Shown: positions 22,639 through 32,838 of the stretch, piece after piece
How positions within the stretch are numbered: the stretch's first letter is position 1
How the letters are laid out: the number at the start of each line of letters is the position of its first letter
Assembly (NCBI GenBank): GCA_001051155.2
Contig: JYIP02000003.1
Coordinates: 4,030,001-4,094,000, forward strand
DNA from: Chrysoporthe austroafricana
Lineage: Eukaryota; Ascomycota; Sordariomycetes; Diaporthales; Cryphonectriaceae
Length of the DNA stretch: 64,000 bases
Reading direction: 5' to 3'
Notes under the pieces: generated by a model
What the model was told of the DNA's origin: nothing
Databases searched by the model: none
What the model saw: the letters and a program-made list of their open reading frames with translations, nothing else
Translations under genes and position numbers: made by a program

Positions 22639-22947
22639 TTGTCTCATTCTCTGCTCCATTGGCTACTTATGGCACAGGTCCAAACCCGTTTTCCCGTCGC
22701 CCGTGCCCCGTTTCCCAGCTTCCCCAATGGAATGGCGCCTTAAAGTCCTGCTCCAATAGCGACCGCCTGCTAGTATATAGGGCACCTTTCAAGCCTTGCC
22801 TTATAACCTTTCTACGGGTTGAAGATACATGACTCTATCAATCAGTGCTCCACATAACCTAACCCAACCCAAGTTAGAGGGGTCCGCTTAATGTGCTGAT
22901 CGCAGTACTCAACACCATCATCGACGTGCCGCACCTGCTTTCTCGTC

Positions 22948-24234
22948 ATGGCTGCCATCGAGAATGTACAGGTGAGGGGCCTGGCAGCGTTCCCAAAAAC
23001 GATACCCAAGCCCCGGAATATTCAATTCTGTCACCCACACTATCAGCCGCCCTTCGACTCGCTCTTCATACTGCCGGAGCTTGACTCGGCGTCGCCGTCG
23101 TCGTCGCTGACCGGAATCCATCATCGCACCGCGTTGCTCGCATGCCAGATCGTAGCCAACAATGCATTCAGTGGCTTCTTGGCAACGGACCCCGAAGGGC
23201 GCAATCGAGTTACGAAAGGCCCAGAGGAGATTCTGACGGAGAGCAAGTATTGGTTCTTTGCCGATGAGCTCGGCACCAACTACTCTGTAGTACCGCGATT
23301 TGAAGACTGGCGATTCCCTATCGACGAATTCCAAACGCTACAGTGGCGTTGCCCAGAAACCGATGCTGGACTTTGGCCTGCGAGTGACTATGAAATGCTG
23401 CCGCCTCCTCGTCCCGACGAATCCTCGAAAACAACACGCTGCATTATCTCTAACGCATCCTACCTCTTTCACTCCGCCCATATTGTACCTAGTAATCAGG
23501 AGTCTTGGTTTTCTAGTAATGGTATGGAATTGTGCGTTAATACACAAGAAGGTATTCACAGCACTTGGAACCGGGTCGAAATGGGACAGGATTTACATAA
23601 CGCCTGGGATCGACACCTGTTCGCTCTTGTTCCGAAGCGATCCGAGCTCGTGGTACACATACTCAATTCTACCGATAGCTATACAACTGGGATACGTGAA
23701 TTCGCGGCCGAATGGCATAACATTACAATCCGGAAACAAGCGCTTCAGGATGTGGCCGACGAATATCTATTTGCCAGATTCGCACATGCTGTCTTCGCAC
23801 TGCTGAAGCCGTTTATCGTTCGTGGCATTTCTCGGCTTATCACAAGGACCAGGGCGCCGGCGTCAGACAACGGACGGGATCTGGTCGTGACAGAAACTAT
23901 GGCCGGGGAATCATCGAAGAGGCAATATGGTGGCAGCGGCACGGTGCGAAGCTCTAGCAGTAGAATCCGGAAACGGTCACATTCTCAAGCGACGCAGGGC
24001 GATGATGGAGGCAGTGATTGCGAAAGGAACATCCGGCAGAAGGTGCTTGAATGGAATGACGGGGAGGATCACAATACGGGTGTTGACTGGGAGGACTGGG
24101 ACTCGGCTCCAACGCATACGGCCGCTCTGCCGCCGTTGGAAGAGGCTCCTGCGCATACGGCCGATTCGCCGTCAGAGGAGCAACGAGGTCGGCCCTCCGC
24201 TTCCACCGACATAGCCACGAGACTAGACCTCTGA
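22948..24234 (+). CDS. HNH endonuclease-domain protein, copy 1
   Basis: Single exon, 428 residues. The N-terminal part (FCHPHY...TALLACQIVANNAFSG...VVPRFEDWRFP) is shared with copy 2 (25031-26350). The HNH part of the fungal HNH_2 type reads RCIISNASYLFHSAHIVP, then SWFSSN, then NRVEMGQDLHNAWDRHLFALVPK; the three motif residues H178, N208 and H217 are present. The C-terminal 120 residues are Ser/Arg-rich and probably disordered. Metal-dependent DNA or RNA cleavage is the activity of the fold; the target is unknown. It starts 310 bases from the divergent tRNA-Gly and faces copy 2 tail to tail. Confidence 0.87.
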   Translation: MAAIENVQVRGLAAFPKTIPKPRNIQFCHPHYQPPFDSLFILPELDSASPSSSLTGIHHRTALLACQIVANNAFSGFLATDPEGRNRVTKGPEEILTESKYWFFADELGTNYSVVPRFEDWRFPIDEFQTLQWRCPETDAGLWPASDYEMLPPPRPDESSKTTRCIISNASYLFHSAHIVPSNQESWFSSNGMELCVNTQEGIHSTWNRVEMGQDLHNAWDRHLFALVPKRSELVVHILNSTDSYTTGIREFAAEWHNITIRKQALQDVADEYLFARFAHAVFALLKPFIVRGISRLITRTRAPASDNGRDLVVTETMAGESSKRQYGGSGTVRSSSSRIRKRSHSQATQGDDGGSDCERNIRQKVLEWNDGEDHNTGVDWEDWDSAPTHTAALPPLEEAPAHTADSPSEEQRGRPSASTDIATRLDL

Positions 24235-24374
24235 TACGGTCCCATCTTTGTTGACGGATGATGCATCTTTAGATGTCCATGACCATGACCATGATCCTCC
24301 TAACCATGACTATAGCCAAGATGATGTACCACTCGTGCCCGCTTTATCAAGGCTCGAGTTGCGACGATACCGAC

Positions 24375-24400
24375 TATATATATATATATATATATATATA
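24375..24400. repeat. (TA)13 microsatellite
   Basis: Uninterrupted TA dinucleotides downstream of HNH copy 1. Confidence 0.95.
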
Positions 24401-24590
24401 CCGTAGAAATGAAAGTAAATCCGCTGACTCATTCTACTAAGTCAACCTCGTTACCAAGTGCGATAAGATGAGCTTATAGACTGGCGTCAAGCTATGCAAC
24501 AACCGGGCCTTACGTGAATCTCACTTCTCCCTTGTCACGGCACGGCGCGGCCCCAGTACCCTTCCCAATTTGGCTGATTACTCCCACCTG

Positions 24591-24945
24591 CATTCGAAGG
24601 CCTGGCATTCGAGCCTAGCATTCGAAGGCCTGGCATTCGAGCCTAGCATTCGAAGGCCTGGCATTCGAGGGCTAGCGCTCGAGGGCCGGCGACAAGAGGG
24701 TTCGCGAGCCTGGCACTCGAGGGCCTGGCATTCGAGGGCTGGCAATAGAGAGGCTTGGGGGCCTAGCGATAGGAAGGCTTGAAAGCTTAATAGTAGAAAG
24801 GCTGGCGGCAGGAAGGCTAGAAGGTTTGGTATAAGGAAGGTTATAGCAATAAGCTTAACAGCTAGCCTGTATCGAAATTCAAGGTTAGTTAATATTTTGT
24901 AAGCTTTCTAGATACTGTTTATATTATATTTCTTATTGCAGACTA
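24591..24945. repeat. Left arm of inverted repeat with 14-15 bp minisatellite
   Basis: The outer part is a minisatellite of units like GCCTGGCATTCGAAG (24591-24740). The inner part (about 24755-24945) matches, in inverted orientation and at roughly 90 percent by eye, 26715-26895 on the other side of HNH copy 2; both contain AAGCTTAACAGCTAGCCTGT or its reverse complement. The inner end is AT-rich and the differences are mostly transitions. Confidence 0.85.
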
Positions 24946-25030
24946 CATGCCAATCTAACAGCCCCCATCAGCCCGTGCCCTGTTTGGGTCCCTGTGGCGG
25001 AACATCTGCAGTGCATTTCATGAACGGGAC

Positions 25031-26350
25031 TCAGTCTTCTGCACACTGATCGCCCTGGCTGCCCCGTCGTCTGCGTGGCCTTCCCCGGCGTGCCCATTCG
25101 TCCAACAGGGAGTCGTGCACGTCCGCGTCCCTCCGCCTCTTCTCACGAGCTTCTTGGTCACGAGCTTCTTGGTCCGCCATGATCCGATTATGCAGCATGT
25201 TCATCTCGGCGTTACGACTGAGGATGCTGCTGTCGCTCGTGCTGCTGTCGCGCGTGCTGCTGCTGGACCCGACGCCTCCATAGAGCTTATCGAGCTGATC
25301 AGGGTGCATTGTTTCTACCACCCATTTCACTCCCTTCTCGGGATCAACCTGGACGCGAATAATAACCCTAGGTAATGGCGACATAATAATGAACGACTTG
25401 GCGAGCTGTATTACCGTCCACGCGAAACGAGCGAACAAATATTCCCTGGCTTGTAAGCCGGAGAGGCGAAGTTCGATATTGTGGTACCAGTTGAAGAACT
25501 CGGGTGCCCGCCCGGGTTCAATAACGTGTGCGACGTACCGGTCGCCTTTAGGTGTAATCGCCCATCCTTGGGAATCGAGCCATACATGTATGTCGCTACG
25601 GAGGTTGATCAGATTTGCGGGATCTTCAGTATCCACCCGGTCGTGTCCGTACTGGCCCATCGCATTATTATACTTGAACCAATCGCCTTCTTCTCGAGGC
25701 ACGAGATGGGCTTCCGTCTTCGAATAAGATGACTCGGTAAGGACACAAGTATTAAACCTGGGAGCGATTGGAATAAAAGGCCAGAAGGTAGGGATATGGT
25801 CGTGAGGAAATGTCCAGTCGCGAAATGAAGGCACAACGGGATACATCGGCGAACCTATCGCAGAGGAAGTTAGCCATACAGTAGACGAACGTTCTCACCA
25901 GGAATCAAATCCTCGATCTGGTTCCGAACGACCTCGCTGTCGTCGACCGTTCTCACCAGGAATCTCCTCGATCTGGTTCCAAACGACCTCGCTGTCGTCG
26001 ACCTGGGATAATAACCTACCGTCAATGACAAAGTAATACTCTTCGCACACCAGCACATCATCAAGCGGAGTTGTGACCAGTATCTGTCCGTCTCTGTCTA
26101 GAGCGAGACGGCCTGACCAGGCATTATTTGCGACGATCTGACAAGCGACGAGGGCTGTCGCATGCCAAACCCCCAGACGAGTCGGATTGCTCGTGTCCGC
26201 CGCTGCGTCAACGCGCGCCAGGCTTAAGAGCCTATTGTGGGGAGCGTCATAACCAGGGTGCCGGAAATGGATGCGCGTCGTGTCGGATGTTACAAGGAAA
26301 GGTGCTGTCAACGGGGGACGAACAATTGCGGGCCGTGGATTGGCGGCCAT
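25031..26350 (-). CDS. HNH endonuclease-domain protein, copy 2
   Basis: Two exons (25957-26350 and 25031-25854) give 405 residues. The 102-nt intron uses GTGAGA and a GATAG acceptor and joins EEIPG to SPMYPVVPSFRDWTFP, the block shared with copy 1. The HNH motif is intact: CVLTESSYSKTEAHLVP, then WFKYNNAM, then NLINLRSDIHVWLD with WAITPKGD. The tail carries DQEARDQEAREKRRRDAD, basic and helical. A 55/58-base tandem duplication covers the end of exon 1 and its splice donor; only the upstream donor keeps frame. Long inverted-repeat arms flank the gene on both sides. It is a diverged paralogue of copy 1; its substrate is unknown. Confidence 0.85.
25890..26002 (-). repeat. Tandem duplication of exon end and 5' splice site
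   Basis: Copy A 25948-26002 (55 bases) and copy B 25890-25947 (58 bases) differ by a few bases. Each ends with an identical CCTGGTGAGAACG, so HNH copy 2 has two equivalent splice donors 58 bases apart. Use of the downstream donor would leave a 44-nt intron and shift the frame. Confidence 0.9.
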
Positions 26351-27933
26351 GGTTCAGGTGGAAACGAGGGTCTTTAAATGGAGGGTCTCGTTCGTCGTTT
26401 TTCTTTTGTTGTTGTTCTGTCCAGAAAGGCTACCTGAGCCCCAGGTGACGCTTGTGCTCCGGCGACCCCGCTATAGGGAACTGGTAAAGCGCGACTGAAG
26501 ATGAATCATGACCCTCGATTACCTAAGTAATCCGTCCGGCAACGCGAACAAAGGCTGGCGACAGGAAGACTCGAGGGCTGGCAATAGGAAGGCTCGAAGG
26601 CCTGGTTCGAGGGCCTGGTTCGAGGGCCTGGCGGCAGAAAAGCTGATACTAACAAGTTCGACATTCTAGCAGTCGTCTAGCTAGAAGGGCAATTTTAAAT
26701 GTCATTCCTTTTTAGTAGGAATTATAGTATAAATAGTATTTGGAAACTCATGAAATATTAACCAACTTTGAATTTCGATACAGGCTAGCTGTTAAGCTTA
26801 TTGCTATGATCTTCCTTATACCAACACTTCGAGCCTTCCTGCCGCCAGCCTTTCTGCTATTAAGCTTTCAAGCCTTCCTATCGCCAGGCCCTCGAGCGCC
26901 AGACCAGAACGCCAGGCCTTCGAACGCCAGCCTGGAATGCCAGGCCAGAACGCCAGGCTAGAGCGCCAGGCTTTCAAACCATCTTAATAAAGCCTATTAT
27001 AATCCATCGCCTTCTCAGCCTTTGCGCATAGTCTGGATAGATCTTAACGCTGGCTGCGATGTCTTTATTGCTGAAGCCGCTTTCGAGAAAGCCTAGGATA
27101 TCCCTATCGCTCAAGCATGGGCCAGGCACTGCTGCCAGCAGTTCGAAATACCAAAAGTCGATTTACGATAGTCGATTTAGGGGGGCACGAAGACTTCAGA
27201 GCCCTGGCAGAGAAGGTGGATGGCAACAAGAGGGTGGTAGTGACACCAGGTAAGATTAAAACGTTTTCGAAGTTTATATGGAGATATATAGAGTTATGTA
27301 TCTTCAACCCGTGGAAAGACTGCTTGAGAATCATACATTGTACGGAGATTCAAATGCTGTTTAGCACGCGGCTATAACCTGGCTCAGGAATCGTGACGGC
27401 GTCAACGCTCCAATGGCGGCGGGACGACGTGGCTGCAGTCGAGCATCTTCTGTGAAAGCCTGGAAACGCAGCAGTCCTCCTGTCACATGCCACGGCGGTG
27501 GCGCTCAGGGCAATGTACAGAGTGAACGCCAGCTCTCCCAGATTTCGCAGTCACTCGCCCATATAACATATGCCATCTCCAACAGCTCCAACCGCAACAA
27601 ACCCGTGGGGACTACCGTAATGGTAAGATCCACAGTACCACGCCCAGCAGTTCAACCCGGTCAAGCCTGATGTGCCAGAGGCCCTGGGTTCGAATCTGCA
27701 AAAACAGTGGTCCATCAAATAAATATCCTGCGACTTCCCGAGTCCGATCTGGCCTGGGCTAAAAGGGTTCTCGCGTGAGTGACGCGCTGCAAGTTCGGTA
27801 TGCTGGCGCCCTGAAAGATGGGTGTCTGCGCAGGGCGTGAGGGGACTGGCGGCTGGGGACCGGTCTTCTTTTTGCCTTTTTTTTTTTTTTTAGCTGGTCA
27901 TCTATGTTGTCATATAGGGTACCATGGGCAGCC
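26351..27933. other. Repeat-rich spacer beyond HNH copy 2
   Basis: Contains the right repeat arms (26546-26990), a possible degraded helix-turn-helix relic (about 27000-27130), one half of a 31-bp dispersed inverted pair (27288-27318) and a B-box-like sequence (27687-27696). No intact gene; reading frames are short and unlike known families. Confidence 0.55.
26546..26990. repeat. Right minisatellite arms flanking HNH copy 2
   Basis: Two parts in opposite orientation around an AT-rich core (26641-26714). 26546-26640 has GGCTGGCRAYAGGAAG/CTCGAAGG units in the same orientation as the left arm. 26715-26990 is the inverted counterpart of the left arm, ending in GCCAGGC units. The region itself could fold back. 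Confidence 0.8.
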
Positions 27934-29015
27934 TCAGTCCGCCCCGTACTTTGCGATGAGCTTCCTCATGATGCCCATCGCGCCGCTCCTGTACCCGCCA
28001 CCGAACATGGCGTAGTGGTTGAGGTGGTGGTACCTGGCGCCGTGTCAGCCCGCTCCCACAGCGACAGCAGCAACAACAACAACACAACAACAACAACGAA
28101 CGACGACAAGACTCACAGCTCGTACAGCGCGACACGGTCCTCCCACTCGCCCCGCGGCTCCGCCCGCGGCACCAGCGCCTCGTACTCGCGCCAGAACGCC
28201 GCGCCGAACCCGCCGAACATGCGCATGATGCCCAGCTCGTACTCGGCGTGCCCGTACACCGCCGCCGGGTCGTACACCACCTCCTCGACGCCGCCGCCGC
28301 CGCCGGCGATCACCCCGCGCCCCTTGTTCCCGCCCCACAGGTCCCCGTGCACCACCACCGGCGTGATGCCGTCCACGGCGCCGAGCAGCCGCGGCACCAC
28401 CCGCGCCGCGACGGCCTCTACGGCCGCCTCGAGCTCCCGATCGCCGCCGTGCGCCCGCGCGCACGCCCGCCCGATCGCCCGCACGCGGTTGTCCGCGTAG
28501 AAGTCGGCCCACCGCGCGCGCCACCCGTTGTCCTGCTCCGTGGCGCCGCAGCACGTCGGCACGGGGAACCCGAACATGGGCTTCCCGCTGCCGTCCCCGC
28601 CGCTGTCGTCGTCGGGGGGTGGCGGCGGCGCGGGCGTCGTGTGCAGCTCGGCGAGCTTGCGCGCCAGCGACCGGCCGGACCCCGCGCTGGTGTGGGTGTG
28701 TGGGTGCAGGTCCACAAAGTCCGTGGCGAGGAAGAAGCGGCCCGGCTCCGCGGCGAGCGGGCCGTGGCCGCGCGGCGCCGGGCAGAGGTCCGGCACGGCG
28801 GCGTGGATCGCGCCGAGCGAGGCGTGCTCGCCCCGGAACATGACCTCGGCGTCGCGGCCCGTGCCCGTCTTGACGAAGTAGCTCACCTCCTGCCCGTCCC
28901 CGGCGGCGCCCGTCACGCGGAAGGTCGAGGTGAAGCCCGAGCTGCCGTGGGCGGTCTGCCGGGCGGTGGCGGCGTCCAGGCCGAGGGCGTCCAGGATCGC
29001 GGGGTCGACTGGCAT
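27934..29015 (-). CDS. Fructosamine/ketosamine-3-kinase-like protein
   Basis: Two exons (28117-29015, 27934-28033; 83-nt intron, GTGAGT donor) give 332 residues. Family members phosphorylate sugars attached to protein lysines so that the adduct falls off. Visible features: SSGFTSTFRVTG in the nucleotide loop region, YFVKTGTG with the likely ATP-binding Lys, FRGEHASLGAIH, FLATDFVDL hinge, the catalytic HGDLWGGN, and DPAAVYGHAEYELGIMRMFGGF with the metal-binding Asp. The short second exon supplies the expected C-terminal HHLNHYAMFGGGYRSGAMGI. A Pro/Gly-rich insert (about residues 140-160) and very high third-position GC are noticeable. The intron carries a CAA-type trinucleotide repeat. Confidence 0.9.
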
Positions 29016-29753
29016 GGTGGGTGGGTGTAATATGTAGGGCTGCGCAGGAAGCTGAAGGCTATAATGCTGCCGTCGCAGGAGGAGAACCTCTGCTGCTGGA
29101 ACACGTGAGGCTGTCTTGTCTCGATGGCTGCTTAGGTACGTAGTAGTATAATATAAGCCGCCTTCACTATAGGTCAACCCACATGTGACGTCACACCCGC
29201 ACAGTACCATAGTTACTGTAAGTACGAGGAGCCCTGATGATCAGCCTTGAATTACCAGTGCCATAATACCTGAGCAAACGCCATCACGAGACGTGCGACT
29301 CGAATCCCATCCTATCTATCTGGCCCGCCCTTCCCATCCTTTATGTTTCCTGTGCCTCTCTATCCGATCATTAACCTGGCCCAAGACCCGTCCCTTGTAC
29401 CCAACGCCAGCGCGTCCTGCGCCGCTGTGTGCCATTTTTTTCTTTTCCCTCTGTATCCAGCCGGTCCTCCGATCCGTACCACGCCGTGTGCTGTCCTCAC
29501 ATCGTAGACGCGCCTCGTCCCCGCAGGTTGAGACACTCGCCACCCGCTTCCCGCGTCCCGCAGCCTCGAGACCTCGGCATGCGCGGGTTTCGCAGAGACA
29601 CACACTCTGCAACTAAACCCAACCGCGCCAGCGTGCCGTGCCTGCTAGCCCCTGGATGCACCACACGTAGCAAGACAATGTCTCAGACGCCGACGTCCAA
29701 GAAGGGGAGGGGGGAAGACCGATCATAGGTGAGCGCAACGGTCTACACACCGC

Positions 29754-29837
29754 CTCCTCTTCCTCCTCCTCCTCCACCACCACCACCACTATATCCCACC
29801 CCATCAGACAACCTGCCCTGCCCTGCCCTGCCCTGCC
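29754..29837. repeat. CCT/CCA trinucleotide and (CCCTG)n repeats
   Basis: TCC/ACC triplets run from about 29754 to 29790, and a CCCTG pentamer is repeated about five times at 29812-29837. A short (CCCTG) array recurs at about 36969-36984. Confidence 0.8.
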
Positions 29838-29842
29838 TTCGC

Positions 29843-30169
29843 CTAGGCGCTCCGCAGCGGTTGCAGGTCAGAAGCCAGCGAGTCCACGCTCCGCCGCGGC
29901 CGCAGCGCGCGCCCGAGCCGGAGCCCGGAGAACGGGTTCGACAGCCTGTGGCCGACGGGGACGGGGACGGGGACGGGGACGACGGCGGTGGCGGCGGCGA
30001 CCCCGGCGTGGGCACCCAGCTCCCTCGCGGGCCGCTCGCACGCCCTGCGCAGCGCCATCGCCTCGCCCTCGCTGTTGAAGCACCGTGCGCACATGCAGAC
30101 GGGCGAGGGCCGGCCGGCGGCGGCGGCGAGCTGCGAGGGGTGGTACGACGCGCGGAAGCCGAGGACCAT
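29843..30169 (-). CDS. Possible small protein, unrecognised
   Basis: 108-codon frame beginning MVLGFRASYHPSQL, with a CMCARC Cys cluster, FNSEGEAMALRRACERPARELG, a run of Pro-Val dipeptides and a basic C-terminus. The composition of the first 60 residues looks coding, but the upstream sequence is an assembly artefact, so this may be the last exon of a larger gene whose earlier part is damaged. I do not recognise it, and an accidental frame in GC-rich DNA is possible. Confidence 0.28.
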   Translation of the reverse strand: MVLGFRASYHPSQLAAAAGRPSPVCMCARCFNSEGEAMALRRACERPARELGAHAGVAAATAVVPVPVPVPVGHRLSNPFSGLRLGRALRPRRSVDSLASDLQPLRSA

Positions 30170-30189
30170 CCTTACGGTCGGAGTAAGGT

Positions 30190-30341
30190 GTGGGCGGGTG
30201 GGGTTGGTTGTTGTTATTTTTTTTTTTTTTTTTTTTTTTTTGGTTGGGGGGAAGTTTTTTTTTTTTTTTTTTTTTTTGTTCGTTGGGGTTGTTTGGGGGG
30301 GCTTGGGGTTTTTTNGGGGGGGGGGGGGGGGGGGGGGGGGT

Positions 30342-30374
<33 letters not shown>

Positions 30375-30425
30375 GGTTGTTGTTTTTTTTTTTTTTTTTT
30401 TTTTTTTCCCTTGTTGGTGGAAAGG
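30190..30425. other. Assembly junction: poly(T)/poly(G) with N at 30315
   Basis: Long T and G homopolymers surround a single N. 30200-30314 reads like a degraded version of about 30370-30490: both have GGTTGTTGT followed by a T-run, then GTTGG/GGAA and GTTCGTT in the same order. A base-calling or assembly artefact, not a natural repeat. Confidence 0.75.
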
Positions 30426-31281
30426 ATTTCCTTCTTATCTCTTGTCCGCTCGCTGGAGTTCGTTCGGGAAGACTCGGGATTTCTTCTTTGTCTTTTTTTG
30501 GTCTTAATAGCGGGAGCGGGGGTATATCGGTGTTGAGCCGCAGTGGGTCTCGAAGGATAGGTTGAGGCGATTCCCAATCTGTGACGTGAAGGCTCCACCC
30601 CGTTTCGGTCGAAAGGGTCTTGTCTCGACGGGCTGGGTACTCGAGTAAGGGCGTGAAAGGGGTGTGAGTGGTGAGAAGAAGGATCGGTAGGTGATAAAGT
30701 TTTTTCTTTTTCTTTTTCTTCTTTTTCTTCAGCTGTCTCAACAGGTGGAAACACCGTCGGGGGCCAGCGCATCCTTATATACTTTGTGCCGTACCAGAGT
30801 ATCGCATCCCAGCCGCCTCGGGCGAGCCGCCCTGGCTCGCGACGCGAGGGCCTGCCTACCTAGCCAATCTCATTTTCCCTATACTTTTTTTGTTTTTTCT
30901 TTTTATGTCCACGCGGTCGTACGTGCATGACTCTGCCGTCCCATGGGCCTACGCCTGCCATCGGCCCATGCCAGCGGTGACCACGTCCTCCCCATCGTGC
31001 CGCCCCTTACAGCGCACCTGGTTCACGGCCCCAGAAAGTCGGTGTCCGGGCGCTGCTGGCGGTTACGCGGTAACAATACGAGGTGATAGGCAGCTTCAGC
31101 TCGTGTCCGGGGTGCTCCCCCCCTACCCTCCCCCCCCTCGCATCTCCCTCTCAATATCCTCCCTATATATGTGTCGCACGCTGGTCCAGGCGACGCCGGT
31201 GGTCCCACGCATGAGCTGACCGCGGCCCTCCTCCCATCAAAGCTCACCACACCCCCCTCCCTCCCCCTTCCTCCCCAGCAA

Positions 31282-31318
31282 CCATCACCACCACCACCAC
31301 CACCACCACCACCACCAT
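31282..31318. repeat. (CAC)n microsatellite
   Basis: About twelve CAC/ACC triplets, with one interruption, in the gene-poor stretch. Confidence 0.9.
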
Positions 31319-32548
31319 CGCCGCAGCCACACGTCACAAGGCCCCAAAGATTGCCAGCACACACATACACAGGCGCCAATGCGGGCGGCGGCGCGGGACG
31401 GGCGCTGCCATGCACGTCATCTCCCGGGTATGCCGTGTCATTGGGGGCCGTCTCGGGGGGGAGGGGGGCGGGCTTACTATGTACTCCCTCCCTCCCCTCC
31501 AATCAGCCCCCAATGGGCCCCTGCGTCGCCTTGCTGGCACTCTCCTGACGATGGCGCGCTGTGGTGTTACCGTGGCAGTCGCATCTGGATAGCAGATAAA
31601 AATATATAAGGAAGCCTGCGCTGACTGCATCGCGGTCTCCTCATCGCAGCCAGCGTGCGCTGTCTACACGAGCGCCAGGTGACTGGAACTGGTTTTTCCT
31701 CGCGTGCCGTCGGGCTGGTGTGGTCAACACCGTGTGCTGGTATCGTGATTGGTGTTGGGGGCGGAGAGCGTCGCCTCTTCTTCACGAGGATGGGCGAGTG
31801 AATACGACCGGACGCGGATGAGCGGTCCGTGTAGGCCAACGATGTGAAGGATGCGAAGGAAGGGAAACAGAGTGGGCAGGACAAGGAGGTCAGACACACA
31901 GCGTGAGTGCGAGGACAGTGAGCCAGTCGGTCCTCCAGCTAGGCCGTGCGTCCTTACGCCAGGGCGTTGCCGTCCTCCACCGACCATCCGAGGGCTTCTG
32001 GCTCGAGATGCACTTACATACGTGCCCACGAGGAGAGAACCGGCCCAGACAAGGCCATTCATTGTCTCTGGCAGAGAAGGGCTCTTATCCGCCGTGGTAT
32101 TAGCCAACAGACCAGACAGACAAGGACGGAAGGGGGAAACAAATCCACAGCGAGGACAAAGGAGCCACCCACGACAACCCGCTCCAAGACCCTTCAATCA
32201 CCCCTCAACCCAATTATCAACAATTCCCCTTTGCCCGCCCGAAAGGTAGGTCTTCTCCCGAGCGAGCGAGCGAAGAAAGCCATTGTCATCCCAGCGGCAG
32301 ATATAATCCCCGGCACGGCAGCCCCGCGACGGAACCAAGCCAGTCTCTCGCCAGTTGCACCGTCGAGCGAGCAGGCGTTTCGTATACCACACCACTGTTG
32401 TACTACTATTCCTACTACTATACCCAGAGAACCCCCAGACCACCATCAGCCTGGAGCTGAAGGACAAGAGGACGCACCCCAACACAGTCCATCCTGATTC
32501 ATCGTCGCAAGTCCACAGGTAAGTGTCATCCTAACCGCCCGCCCGGAG

Positions 32549-32806
32549 ATGAACAACCCCTTCTCCAGCACCCCCTTCGCCCGCGGCAGCCACAGGCACC
32601 GCGACACCACCACCACCACCGCCGCCGCCGCCGCCGCCCTCTTCGGCCGGAACCCCCCGCCCAGCCCCGTCACCTATACCTCCTCCAACTTCCCCCCGCC
32701 CGGCTTCTACCAGCGCCCGGACCGCCCGCCCCTGGTGAACCGCATCCCCAACGCGCCAGGCTACGCCCCCAACCCCTTCCGCCTCCGGCCCCGGCCCCGG
32801 CGCGCC

Positions 32807-32838
<32 letters not shown>

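Larger units (their letters stand above)
24235..25030. other. Spacer between the two HNH genes
   Basis: Convergent 3' flanks. Holds a (TA)13 microsatellite and the left inverted-repeat arm, listed separately. No other gene. Confidence 0.6.
29016..32548. other. Long stretch without a confident gene
   Basis: About 3.5 kb between the kinase-like gene and the membrane-protein gene, which is transcribed away from it. It contains one weak small reading frame (29843-30169), CCT/CCA and CCCTG repeats (29754-29837), the 30.2-30.4 kb assembly junction and a (CAC)n microsatellite. It probably includes the long leaders and promoters of the two flanking divergent genes. Confidence 0.5.

Noticed and set aside
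27618..27700. Possible tRNA or SINE with a GGTTCGAATC B box
   Set aside because: The T stem does not pair (CTGGG against CTGCA) and no good A box or cloverleaf is present.
29843..30772. 309-codon frame running through the N at 30315
   Set aside because: Poly-Pro and poly-Lys come from homopolymer artefact; only the last 108 codons could be real.
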